From NCBI GenBank assembly GCA_947458745.1, contig CANGYQ010000002.1:558001-622000 (forward strand): DNA of 64,000 nt. Reading direction: 5' to 3'. The DNA is from Bryobacteraceae bacterium. GTDB lineage: Bacteria; Acidobacteriota; Terriglobia; Bryobacterales; Bryobacteraceae. The notes beneath the pieces were generated by a model. It saw only the letters and a list, made by a program, of their open reading frames with translations, was not told the DNA's origin and did not search any database. Of this stretch, positions 53,175-61,015 are shown piece by piece (position 1 is the stretch's first letter; every line of letters starts with the position of its first letter). A program made the translations under genes and the position numbers.

Positions 53175-53951
53175 CTAGTGGGCCAGCTTGGGGTGCTGCA
53201 CCAGCCAGTCTACCAGCGCCTCCTGGTTCCACTCCGCCCACGAACGGCGCTCCGCTTTCTCAAAGATGCCCCGGATCAGCCGATGCTGGTCATAAACCGA
53301 CTGTTCGGCGTCAATGGTGACGAACTTGAAGATGCCCGCCAGCGCCTCATATTCGGCAATGACGCGGGTGATAAACGCGCGGTAGCTTTGCAGGGGGTTG
53401 TCGATCTGCGTGATGTCCTGACCGGCTTCGTAATAGCTGGGGTCGCGGTCGGCCGCAATGCGCTGGCTGGACGTTTCAGGCGACACGGAAAAATAGAACA
53501 CCAGATCCGGCCAGAACAACGGCGAATACACCTTCAGTAACCAATCCAGTTCCAGCCCGCGGGCCGCGTCCCGGGCCAGGGCCGTAAACAGGAACCGGTC
53601 CGCCACCACCGTAGTGCCCTCCCAAAGGGCTGGCAGAATCTCGGAATCCATGCGGTAGCGGAAATCAGCGGCGTGCAGCAGGCAGAACTCCTCTGCGCTC
53701 AGGGCGCGGACCTGCTTGCGGACCTTGACCACCGGCTTGATCAGCGCCGAGGAGTTCCACTTGGTGGTGGTCACGTCATGGCCTTCACTGTGGAGCCACT
53801 GCTTGAACAGCTTCCGTTGGGTGGTCTTCCCGGAACCGTCCGGGCCTTCAAAAGCGATCAACAGCCCACGCTTTTCTTGCCGTTTCTCGATCAACGCAGC
53901 AATCTGCTTGCTGATACGGCGGCGGCGCTCAAAGCCGGGGATTATGTTCAT
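53175..53951 (-). CDS. dTMP-kinase-like P-loop nucleotide kinase
   Basis: The product is 258 residues. A basic N-terminal helix (residues 8-28) precedes the fold. The P-loop FEGPDGSGKTT (residues 34-44) and ADRFLFTALARDAARG with the DR pair at 118-119 are intact. DLVFYFSVSPETSSQRI is the following strand and lid region. It differs from the housekeeping Tmk (28535-29167) in having the N-terminal helix and a longer C-terminal part, so it is a separate subfamily, whose substrate may not be dTMP. The next gene starts two bases later and encodes its non-catalytic paralogue. It starts 178 bases from a divergent PLD gene. Confidence 0.85.
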   Translation of the reverse strand: MNIIPGFERRRRISKQIAALIEKRQEKRGLLIAFEGPDGSGKTTQRKLFKQWLHSEGHDVTTTKWNSSALIKPVVKVRKQVRALSAEEFCLLHAADFRYRMDSEILPALWEGTTVVADRFLFTALARDAARGLELDWLLKVYSPLFWPDLVFYFSVSPETSSQRIAADRDPSYYEAGQDITQIDNPLQSYRAFITRVIAEYEALAGIFKFVTIDAEQSVYDQHRLIRGIFEKAERRSWAEWNQEALVDWLVQHPKLAH

Positions 53952-54115
53952 TGTGAGGAGTATTCTCCGCGACGATGTCTCGCCTCAGTAGACAAGCCAC
54001 TGATGCCGGATGCCGCCAGCACTAACAACCGAGGACGGCACACCATCTCAAGACATTACTGGAACTGGCCCCGTCATGCAAGATCAGCGGCGGCAGTGGT
54101 CCAGATGTACCATGC

Positions 54116-54121
54116 TATAGT
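54116..54121 (+). promoter_or_regulatory. Possible -10 element of the PLD-like gene
   Basis: TATAGT sits eight bases before the GTG start. If it works as a -10 element, the transcript would begin at or next to the start codon (leaderless). No good -35 element was seen. The remaining 160 bases between the two divergent genes hold no gene or other signal that I can support. Confidence 0.25.
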
Positions 54122-54129
54122 CAGCGGGC

Positions 54130-55026
54130 GTGAGCCACAGTGAAAGGCTGATTCTAGAAGCATCCCAGCGGCGACCGGCCGTGTTGGAGCTAATCCGTTC
54201 CGCGCGCCGCCGCCTGATTCTGTCCGTCTTCCGCTGCCAGGATTTTGCGATTCTGGATGAAATTGCGGACGCGGTTTCCCGCGGTGTGCAGGTGACGGCA
54301 CTGCTGACACCCTCGGCCAAGAACTGGGACAAGCGGTTGCAGGATCTGGGCCTGTTGCTGGAATCGATGGGCGTCAAGATGACCCGCTATGCCGGCGAGC
54401 ATGCCAAGTATCACGCCAAGTACATGGTGGCGGATGGCGAAACCGCCTTGGTGGCGTCGCTGAACTTCACGTCGAAGTGCTTTGACCGGACCTGCGACTT
54501 TATTCTCACCACTCAGGACCCAGATGTCGTCATCGGTTTGTCCGCCTTGTTTGAGGCCGATCGGTCCCGGCCACCATTAGCTCTGCCGGGCAATCTCGGC
54601 CAGAGGCTGCTGGTCGGCCCCGAGATCGCCCGCACCCGCTTCGCCCGCCTGATCGCCCGCGCCCAGCACCAGATCCGCATCATCGACCATCGCGTCCGCG
54701 ATTCCCAGATCGTCCGCCTACTGCAGGAACGGGAGCGCGAAGGAGTGGAGGTACAGATCTTGGGCCAAGGTGACCTGGCCGGCATGACCTCGCACGGAAA
54801 GCTGCTGCTGATTGATGAAGAACTAGCCGTGTTCGGCAGCGCCTCACTCGCCAAGCCATCGCTGAACGACCGCCGTGAAGTAGCCGTGACGGTGACGGAT
54901 CCAGGCCTGGTATGTCAATTGAGTGACTACTTTACGCAGTTGGTTGCCCGCACGCCTGGTGGTGTCGAGACCGCCTCGGCCGCCAGGGCGGGCGACGATC
55001 TGGAAGAGGATGAGCCCGAGCCCTAA
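54130..55026 (+). CDS. Phospholipase D superfamily protein with two HKD motifs
   Basis: The product is 298 residues from a GTG start. Both catalytic HxKxxxxD motifs are present: HAKYMVAD in the first half (with ALVASLNFTS after it) and HGKLLLID in the second (with AVFGSASLAK). One domain binds the phosphodiester each time, as in cardiolipin synthases, nucleases and phospholipases. Neither signal peptide nor membrane segment is visible, so a soluble nuclease or lipid enzyme is equally possible. The C-terminus is acidic (DDLEEDEPEP). It precedes the DUF4956 gene by 86 bases with a promoter between. Confidence 0.86.
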   Translation: MSHSERLILEASQRRPAVLELIRSARRRLILSVFRCQDFAILDEIADAVSRGVQVTALLTPSAKNWDKRLQDLGLLLESMGVKMTRYAGEHAKYHAKYMVADGETALVASLNFTSKCFDRTCDFILTTQDPDVVIGLSALFEADRSRPPLALPGNLGQRLLVGPEIARTRFARLIARAQHQIRIIDHRVRDSQIVRLLQEREREGVEVQILGQGDLAGMTSHGKLLLIDEELAVFGSASLAKPSLNDRREVAVTVTDPGLVCQLSDYFTQLVARTPGGVETASAARAGDDLEEDEPEP

Positions 55027-55045
55027 AGGTCGCCCAGCCAAAGCG

Positions 55046-55075
55046 TTGGGGAACAAAGGGCATTTTCGCTATAAT
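55046..55075 (+). promoter_or_regulatory. Probable promoter of the DUF4956-porin-CotH run
   Basis: TTGGGG (55046-55051) and a perfect TATAAT (55070-55075) are 18 bases apart. AAAGGAG (55094-55100) and ATG 55113 follow. This is the best -10 element seen in the window. Confidence 0.5.
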
Positions 55076-55112
55076 TCACTCCTGAACCGCCTCAAAGGAG
55101 ATACACGTTCTG

Positions 55113-55910
55113 ATGAGTTTGCGCGAACAGGAGCCTGACGAAAGCTGGCGATGGGCGGCGGGGTTCTGCCTGGTGGGCGTAGCCGCTGTCCTGGGTGCCA
55201 TGCGGATGCCGGATGTGCTGGCAGCGGCCGGGATCCACTCGGGAATTCCGGGAGTGGAGGACTCGTCGCGAGGGCCGGTCAGCCCCCTCACTCAATTTCT
55301 GAAGCTGGTGCTGGCCACGCTGATCGGCCTGCTGGTCACTGCCGTTCACAAGCGGTACCACCGCGACCGTCCATTGCCCCGATCTCTCCAGCAGGCGCAA
55401 GTATTGCTCTGCATCGCCGGTGCGCTGGTGATGGTCATCATTGGCAATTCCACCGCCATCGCCTTTGGTGTGGCCGGTGCCGCTGGAATTGTACGGTTCC
55501 GGACCCCGGTGGAGGATCCCAAGGACACGACAGTTCTATTCCTGCTGGTGGCCCTCGGCATGGCCAGCGGCGTTGGCCTCATGGAGGTGGCGGCGGGCGG
55601 AGCAGTGTTTCTTTGCGTGGTCATCGCCTTGCTGGACAAGATCGGCGAATCGGCGGGCCGAACCCTGGTTTTGACCCTAGTGGCCACAGGGAAAGATTTT
55701 CCTACCGAACACGTGCAACGAATTCTGGGTTCAACAGTCGATTATTATGAGGTCCGAGAATTGATCCGGGGAACTGAAGCAACGATACGGTATAGCGTGA
55801 TGCTGGCCGCCACCACCAAACTCTCCTGGATCAACCAGCAGTTGATGGAAAACGGCGAGGCCGGGCTGAAGTCGGTTTCCTGGCAGGAAGCGGGAAAGAA
55901 GAACGGCTGA
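55113..55910 (+). CDS. DUF4956 family membrane protein
   Basis: The product is 265 residues. Four or five hydrophobic segments lie between residues 15 and 185, including FLKLVLATLIGLLVTAV, VLLCIAGALVMVIIG and VLFLLVALGMASGVGLM. The conserved DUF4956 block is AFGVAGAAGIVRFRTPVEDPKDTT in the second half. The last 80 residues are cytoplasmic, ACT-like (DYYEVRELIRGTEATIRYSVML). To my knowledge genes of this family often lie next to VTC-type polyphosphate polymerase and CotH genes; CotH is two genes downstream here, and no VTC-type gene is present. The stop overlaps the porin start by one base. Confidence 0.88.
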   Translation: MSLREQEPDESWRWAAGFCLVGVAAVLGAMRMPDVLAAAGIHSGIPGVEDSSRGPVSPLTQFLKLVLATLIGLLVTAVHKRYHRDRPLPRSLQQAQVLLCIAGALVMVIIGNSTAIAFGVAGAAGIVRFRTPVEDPKDTTVLFLLVALGMASGVGLMEVAAGGAVFLCVVIALLDKIGESAGRTLVLTLVATGKDFPTEHVQRILGSTVDYYEVRELIRGTEATIRYSVMLAATTKLSWINQQLMENGEAGLKSVSWQEAGKKNG

Positions 55911-57271
55911 TGCGGCGGCACTACCTTGGTTTCGCCATCGTCATGTTTTATGTGGCTGGACCGGCCGCCGCGCAGGACCCTGCGCCTCCCGCCGCCGCGC
56001 CGGCACCGCCCGCCTTGGCCTTGACTGGCATGAAGCGCCTGTTTGGGAACCCGCGATTGGAAATGCGGCCCCGTCCCCGCGTCCACCTGGGCGACTGGAT
56101 CCGTTTGGACTTCCGGGTAAAGTTTCTGCACGACCTCCGCACCTTTGAGCCTGAGATCACGGGTGAAGAAGGGGACGTCGCCAACCTCCGCACCATGCGG
56201 GTGGGCATTGAAGGCCGCATCACGCCCCATTTTGAGTTTGAGATTGACCGCGAGCTCCGCAACGAAGTGGCTGCGGCTCTGCGGATGCGCACCCGCGACA
56301 CCGAAGCATTGTGGCGGGATGTGTACGGCAATTTTCGCTACTGGCGCCGCTTCCAGATTCGCGCTGGCCAGTTCAAGATCCCTTTCGGCCTGGACGCCCA
56401 ACAAGGAACCGCCCACCGCGACTTCGCCTTCCGGTCACTGATTGGCGAGCGACTGGCCCCTGGTCGCGATGTCGGCATCATGGCGCACGCCCGGGTTCTA
56501 GATCGCCGCGTTCAGTATCAGGCCGGCATTTTCATCAGCGATGGCTGGAAGGCCCGGTTGCCCGATAACACCCGCAGCGGGGAACGGACGATCGCCGGGC
56601 GCATTGCGGCAGCGCCTCTGCGCTTTTTTAAGGTACCGTCCGCGGTCAAGCCATTCCAGGAGTTAGAACTGGGATTCGCGGTCGCGCAGACGCCCGTCAC
56701 CGAGGGGTTACACAGTCTCCGTGGCCGGACGTGGGTGGACACGCATAACTTTTTCCCCCGGATTTTTGTGCGAGGCCAGCGCTGGCGCATGGGGGCGGAA
56801 TTGAACTGGGTCCACGGCCCGTTTTCGCTGAGCGGCGAGGTGATTCGCGTAACGGACCAGCGGTTGGGACAAGGAATTCGAGGGCAGGATCTGTCGGACT
56901 TGATCGCCCGGGGCTGGTACAGCGCCGGCACTTGGCTGGTAACCGGCGAGCAGAAGCAGAATGTTGTCCGGCCTCGCCGCGATTTCGGGACCGGCAAGGG
57001 CTTCGGAGCGTTCGAGATTGCCGGCCGGTACGAACAACTCCGTTTCGGCTCGGCGGCCAACCCCGGCTTACCGTCCCGCAGTACGCGGGCGGCCAACATT
57101 CTTTCGCAAAGCGAACGCGTGGCGACGTTCGGCGTGAATTGGTATCTCAATCGCCACATGCGAATTCAATACAACTGGATCCGCGAAGTGCTGGAGGATG
57201 GGCGAACAGCTCCCATTCCGGGGGTCAATACCTACTGGAGCAGGTTTGCCCGCATGAGTTTTGTGTTGTAG
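55910..57271 (+). CDS. Phosphate-selective porin O/P-type outer membrane channel
   Basis: The product is 453 residues. A signal peptide (YLGFAIVMFYVAGPAAA) and a Pro/Ala-rich spacer precede a beta-barrel. Blocks typical of OprP/OprO porins are GRITPHFEFEIDRELRN, RDVYGNFRYWRRFQIRAGQFKIPFGL, LAPGRDVGIMAHARVL and VATFGVNWYLNRHMRIQYNWIRE near the C-terminus, which ends in ARMSFVL. Such channels let phosphate or polyphosphate-like anions through the outer membrane. Here it is coupled to the DUF4956 gene and followed after 20 bases by CotH. Confidence 0.9.
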   Translation: MRRHYLGFAIVMFYVAGPAAAQDPAPPAAAPAPPALALTGMKRLFGNPRLEMRPRPRVHLGDWIRLDFRVKFLHDLRTFEPEITGEEGDVANLRTMRVGIEGRITPHFEFEIDRELRNEVAAALRMRTRDTEALWRDVYGNFRYWRRFQIRAGQFKIPFGLDAQQGTAHRDFAFRSLIGERLAPGRDVGIMAHARVLDRRVQYQAGIFISDGWKARLPDNTRSGERTIAGRIAAAPLRFFKVPSAVKPFQELELGFAVAQTPVTEGLHSLRGRTWVDTHNFFPRIFVRGQRWRMGAELNWVHGPFSLSGEVIRVTDQRLGQGIRGQDLSDLIARGWYSAGTWLVTGEQKQNVVRPRRDFGTGKGFGAFEIAGRYEQLRFGSAANPGLPSRSTRAANILSQSERVATFGVNWYLNRHMRIQYNWIREVLEDGRTAPIPGVNTYWSRFARMSFVL

Positions 57272-57291
57272 CAGTTGGGAGAGGAAACACA

Positions 57292-58962
57292 ATGTTGACG
57301 GACCGTCCACGCACGAGAGGCAGCCGCCTGATCGGATTATGTCTCCTGGCCGGACCCGCGGTGCTGGCTCAAGTACCAGCCGGGCTGACACTGGAAGACT
57401 TTTTTGATGCCAGCAAGGTGCAGGAACTTCGTTTTGAGATCCGCCCGGCGGATTGGACTAAACTCAAGGCCACCTATCTGGACAACACCTACTATCCGGT
57501 GGAGTTCACCTGGCTGGCCAACGGCAAGGAAGTAACGGTGCCCGACGTGGCCATCCGTTCCCGGGGCCGCGGCAGCCGCAGCTCCATCAAGCCCAATCTT
57601 CGGATCGACTTCAATCGCTATGACCCGGAGCAGAAGTTCCTGGGCGTGAATTCAGCCGTTCTAAAGGCAAACAACCAGGACGCCTCGATGCTGAAAGAAC
57701 GCTCGGTGTTCAAACTCTATGCGCGTCTGGGCCTGCCGGCCTCGATGCAGGCCCCTTGCCGGCTGTTCATCAATGGAGAGTACGTGGGCCTGTTCCTGTT
57801 GACGGAAGAGGTCCGCTCGGAGTACACCACGCGCTATTTGGGCGAGGGCAGCGGCGATCTGTTCAAGTACGATCCTTTCCCGTCGTATTACTTCGATTGG
57901 CGGCCCACCTGCGGCAAGTCCGACGAGGTGGCTTGCAGCACCGATCCCGCCCGCTGGGCCCCGGCACCGTTCAACCCGGAGGAGAACAAGTCCAAATTCG
58001 AGATCGCTCCCTGGATCAACTTCATCCGATCATTTAATGAAGCCAGCGACGCCAACTTCGCGTCGGTGGTGGAGAAGTCGATTGACCCCAAGGTGTTCCT
58101 GAACCACATCGCCGCCGAGAGTTACGTCACCGACTATGACTCCATGCTGGGCGATGTCTTCGGGATGAACAACTTTTTCGTCTACCGCGGCAAAGAAGGC
58201 AAGTTTGACTTCCTGCTGTGGGACAAAGACGCTTCCTACGACTGGGCCAGCCGCGACATCTTCCACAACATCAACAAGAACGTGCTCACGCGGCGGCTCA
58301 CCGCCATCCCGCAGCGCAAGAATGAGTATCTGGAAGCGCTCTATAAGCTGGTGGTTCTGGCCGGGGGAAAAGATGGCTGGTTGGAATGGTACAACCGGCA
58401 AAGCTATAACCAGATCAAGGAAGCTGTCTACGCCGACAAGAACAAGCAGTATTCGAAGTCCGGCGTGGAGACGCCCAGCACCAACGAAATCTTCGAGGCG
58501 CAGATCGCCGCCAACGAGAAGTACGTCATCGAGCGGGCCGCATTCGTTTGGAACGCGCTGACCGAGGCCGGCTACGTTCCTTCCAATGCGGTTACGTTAT
58601 CCGAACAGGTGGTGAATGAGGCACGCGAGGCCGTCTCCGCCATCACGCCGGGGGCGGTAGTGGAGTTGACCGGGTTGGGATTTGGCGAGGAAACGCTGGA
58701 AGCGGCCGCCGACAAGCCGGTGACCAGGCTGGGCAAAGTCTCGGTGTACATCAACGGATTTGAAGCACAGTTGTTGACGGTGGCCCCGGACCGCATCCGG
58801 ATCAAAATTCCGGTGGAACTGGGTACGAGTACCGGTACTACACCAATCACAGTGATGGTTTCCGGGCCAACAAATTCGCGCGGAACTCGCGCTGGATCCC
58901 CCATTAATGGGACATTTAGCAATACCATTAAGGTGGCGGTGGCGGCTCCCCCGTCGGCGTGA
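57292..58962 (+). CDS. CotH-family protein kinase-like, secreted, with Solibacter-type C-terminal domain
   Basis: The product is about 556 residues with a signal peptide (LIGLCLLAGPAVLAQ). The CotH fold is clear: VQELRFEIRPADWTKLKATYLDNTYYP, DVAIRSRGRGSRSSIKPNLRIDF, AVLKANNQDASMLKERSVFKLYARLGLPAS with the nucleotide-binding lysines, LFINGEYVGLFLLTEEV and FDFLLWDKDASYDW with catalytic Asp. CotH proteins are atypical kinases of secreted or spore-coat proteins. Residues 430-556 form a strand-rich IPT/TIGR03437-like domain (VELTGLGFGEE, GKVSVYINGFEAQLLTVAPDRIRIKIP). GGGAGAGG precedes the ATG; the frame is open upstream only inside the porin gene. Confidence 0.9.
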   Translation: MLTDRPRTRGSRLIGLCLLAGPAVLAQVPAGLTLEDFFDASKVQELRFEIRPADWTKLKATYLDNTYYPVEFTWLANGKEVTVPDVAIRSRGRGSRSSIKPNLRIDFNRYDPEQKFLGVNSAVLKANNQDASMLKERSVFKLYARLGLPASMQAPCRLFINGEYVGLFLLTEEVRSEYTTRYLGEGSGDLFKYDPFPSYYFDWRPTCGKSDEVACSTDPARWAPAPFNPEENKSKFEIAPWINFIRSFNEASDANFASVVEKSIDPKVFLNHIAAESYVTDYDSMLGDVFGMNNFFVYRGKEGKFDFLLWDKDASYDWASRDIFHNINKNVLTRRLTAIPQRKNEYLEALYKLVVLAGGKDGWLEWYNRQSYNQIKEAVYADKNKQYSKSGVETPSTNEIFEAQIAANEKYVIERAAFVWNALTEAGYVPSNAVTLSEQVVNEAREAVSAITPGAVVELTGLGFGEETLEAAADKPVTRLGKVSVYINGFEAQLLTVAPDRIRIKIPVELGTSTGTTPITVMVSGPTNSRGTRAGSPINGTFSNTIKVAVAAPPSA

Positions 58963-59011
58963 GCATCGTTCGTCTTGAAGCAGTAAGACGATGGAGTTGA
59001 GCAGGAAGTAG

Positions 59012-60964
59012 TTGGAATCAGGACGGCACACTCCTAGCAGTTTGGCGCGACGTTATTGGCCCGCGTCTCTGACGGGTATCGTGCGTTCCGCCGCCAACCG
59101 TACAGCGCAACTGGTGGATCGGCGCGGCTTCGTCGGCCTCCTGGTGGGCGGTCACTTCGCCGCTTCGGCCCTTCGGGCCGCCGTCACACCAATCCATCGG
59201 CCCTATCTGCAGAATGTGCGCTCAGATGGAGCCACGATCCTCTGGTCGACACGTGAGAATGTCGAGGCTTCGGTCACCTATGCGACTGAAGGCTCGGACC
59301 CGGTGACCGTGCCCGTCCGGGCGCGCCCTTTGGGGCCGGCGGAGACGTCTGTCCCTTTCACCTTTTATCAGTACCGCGTCGAACTACGAGGCTTAACGCC
59401 GGGCAAAGAGTACACCTACCGGATCACCGTCGGCAGTGACGTCATCACCAGTGAGGCGAGGAATCGCTTCAAGACGCCTGATACCGGGCGGTTCAGCTTC
59501 CTGGTCCTGGGTGACAGTGGCGACGGCAGCGCACCCCAGCAACTCTTGGCCCAGCGCATGGCGGAAGAGCGGCCGGACCTGGCGTTGCATGTCGGCGACA
59601 TTGCCTACGAAGACGCCACCTTCGAGCAGTTCCAGGCTTACTACTTCGAGTACTACGCCAGCCTGATGGCGCGCGCCCCATTCTTCACCGCGCCTGGCAA
59701 CCATGAATACTGGACCGCGCGCGCGGCACCCTATCTGGCGCTGACGGCGGCACCCGCCGGACAAGTGCCGGTCCAGGATCACGGCCGGTATTATTCGTTC
59801 ACGTGGAACGATGCCCATTTCGTGTCGCTCGACTCCAACTTGCTGGACAATGCCGCGGCCACGCAGCGGATGTTGACTTGGCTGGAAGCGGACCTGCAGG
59901 CCACCACGGCGCGCTGGCGCATCGCTTTCTTCCATCACCTGCCCTACCCCTTGACGCACCACCTGCGGGACCCCCTGTGCCGCGCGACGCGGGAGCAGTT
60001 CCTGCCCATCCTGGAGCGCTATGGGATTCAACTGGTCCTGACCGGGCATGAGCATTCCTATCAGCGGTCCAAGCCGGTGCGCGGCAATCAGGTGGTCACC
60101 AGTGGACCCGCCACGCTCCACGTAGTCAGCGGCGGCGGTGGAGCCCGCTTGAACAACATCGCGCCGCATGATCTGGTGGCCAAGTCGTTGGCAGCGTTTC
60201 ACTTTCTGCGGGTGGAAGTCACCAACGCGACGCTGACCGTGCGGGCGATCGGCACCGATGGCAGAGAGATTGACCGGACCATGCTGGCGATTCCGGTGCT
60301 CCCGCGAGAACGGGCATTCGTCAACGCGGCGTCATTTACTTCGGGGGTAGCCCCCGGCTCGTTGGTGACCATCTTCGGAGAAGGTTTGGCCAATGAGACC
60401 GCCACCGCCCAGGTCTTGCCGTTGCCCAAAGATCTCGCGGGAACTACTGTGTCGATCAACGATACCGCCCTGCCGCTGGTGTATGTTTCGCCCGGCCAGA
60501 TCAACGCCTTAGTGCCCCCCAGCATCACTGGGCCCTCGCTGTTGCGAGTCACCACCGCCAGCGGTGAAACCACACTGAGGGTGGAGATCGCCGAGACCGC
60601 CCCCGCGATCTTTGCCTCAGGCATTCGGCGCATGAATGGAGCCGTCATCGACGCCGCCAATCCGGCGCGCCCCGGGGAGACACTGTTGATCTACTTGACC
60701 GGTCTCGGACGCATCGACAGTGATCTGCCTCCAGGGGCGGCCGCACCACCAACTCCTCCGCTGCGCGCGGTGGGCGCAGTCGAGGTGCGCATCGGAGACT
60801 TGACCCTCACCCCTGTGTTTGCGGGCTTGGCGGCGGGCCTGGTGGGCGTCGGGCAGGTCACCGTCGATCTTCCGGCCAGCCTGCCGGAGGGTTCGCACCC
60901 GCTCCGTGTCGTGGCTGGTGGTGCGTCCAGTTTGGCCGTCACCCTGCCCGTCCGCGCCCGCTAA
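59012..60964 (+). CDS. Purple acid phosphatase-like metallophosphoesterase with Solibacter-type C-terminal domain
   Basis: The product is up to 650 residues. A Tat signal (DRRGFVGLLVGGHFAASAL) is followed by an N-terminal fibronectin-like domain, about 65-150, and a calcineurin-like catalytic domain with FLVLGDSGDGS, LALHVGDIAYED, FTAPGNHEYW, IAFFHHLPY and LVLTGHEHSYQRS; the last gives the metal-binding His ligands. The C-terminal 220 residues match the TIGR03437 type (FVNAASFTSGVAPGSLVTIFGEGL, VYVSPGQINALVP, PGETLLIYLTGLG). The start is uncertain: TTG 59012 has AGGAAG upstream, GTG 59081 and 59114 are later options. It would release phosphate outside the cytoplasm. Confidence 0.88.
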   Translation: MESGRHTPSSLARRYWPASLTGIVRSAANRTAQLVDRRGFVGLLVGGHFAASALRAAVTPIHRPYLQNVRSDGATILWSTRENVEASVTYATEGSDPVTVPVRARPLGPAETSVPFTFYQYRVELRGLTPGKEYTYRITVGSDVITSEARNRFKTPDTGRFSFLVLGDSGDGSAPQQLLAQRMAEERPDLALHVGDIAYEDATFEQFQAYYFEYYASLMARAPFFTAPGNHEYWTARAAPYLALTAAPAGQVPVQDHGRYYSFTWNDAHFVSLDSNLLDNAAATQRMLTWLEADLQATTARWRIAFFHHLPYPLTHHLRDPLCRATREQFLPILERYGIQLVLTGHEHSYQRSKPVRGNQVVTSGPATLHVVSGGGGARLNNIAPHDLVAKSLAAFHFLRVEVTNATLTVRAIGTDGREIDRTMLAIPVLPRERAFVNAASFTSGVAPGSLVTIFGEGLANETATAQVLPLPKDLAGTTVSINDTALPLVYVSPGQINALVPPSITGPSLLRVTTASGETTLRVEIAETAPAIFASGIRRMNGAVIDAANPARPGETLLIYLTGLGRIDSDLPPGAAAPPTPPLRAVGAVEVRIGDLTLTPVFAGLAAGLVGVGQVTVDLPASLPEGSHPLRVVAGGASSLAVTLPVRAR

Positions 60965-61015
60965 GGCCGGCACCGCAATGCTCCGTGCTTTAATGCAGGG
61001 CAAGGGAGAATTTGC

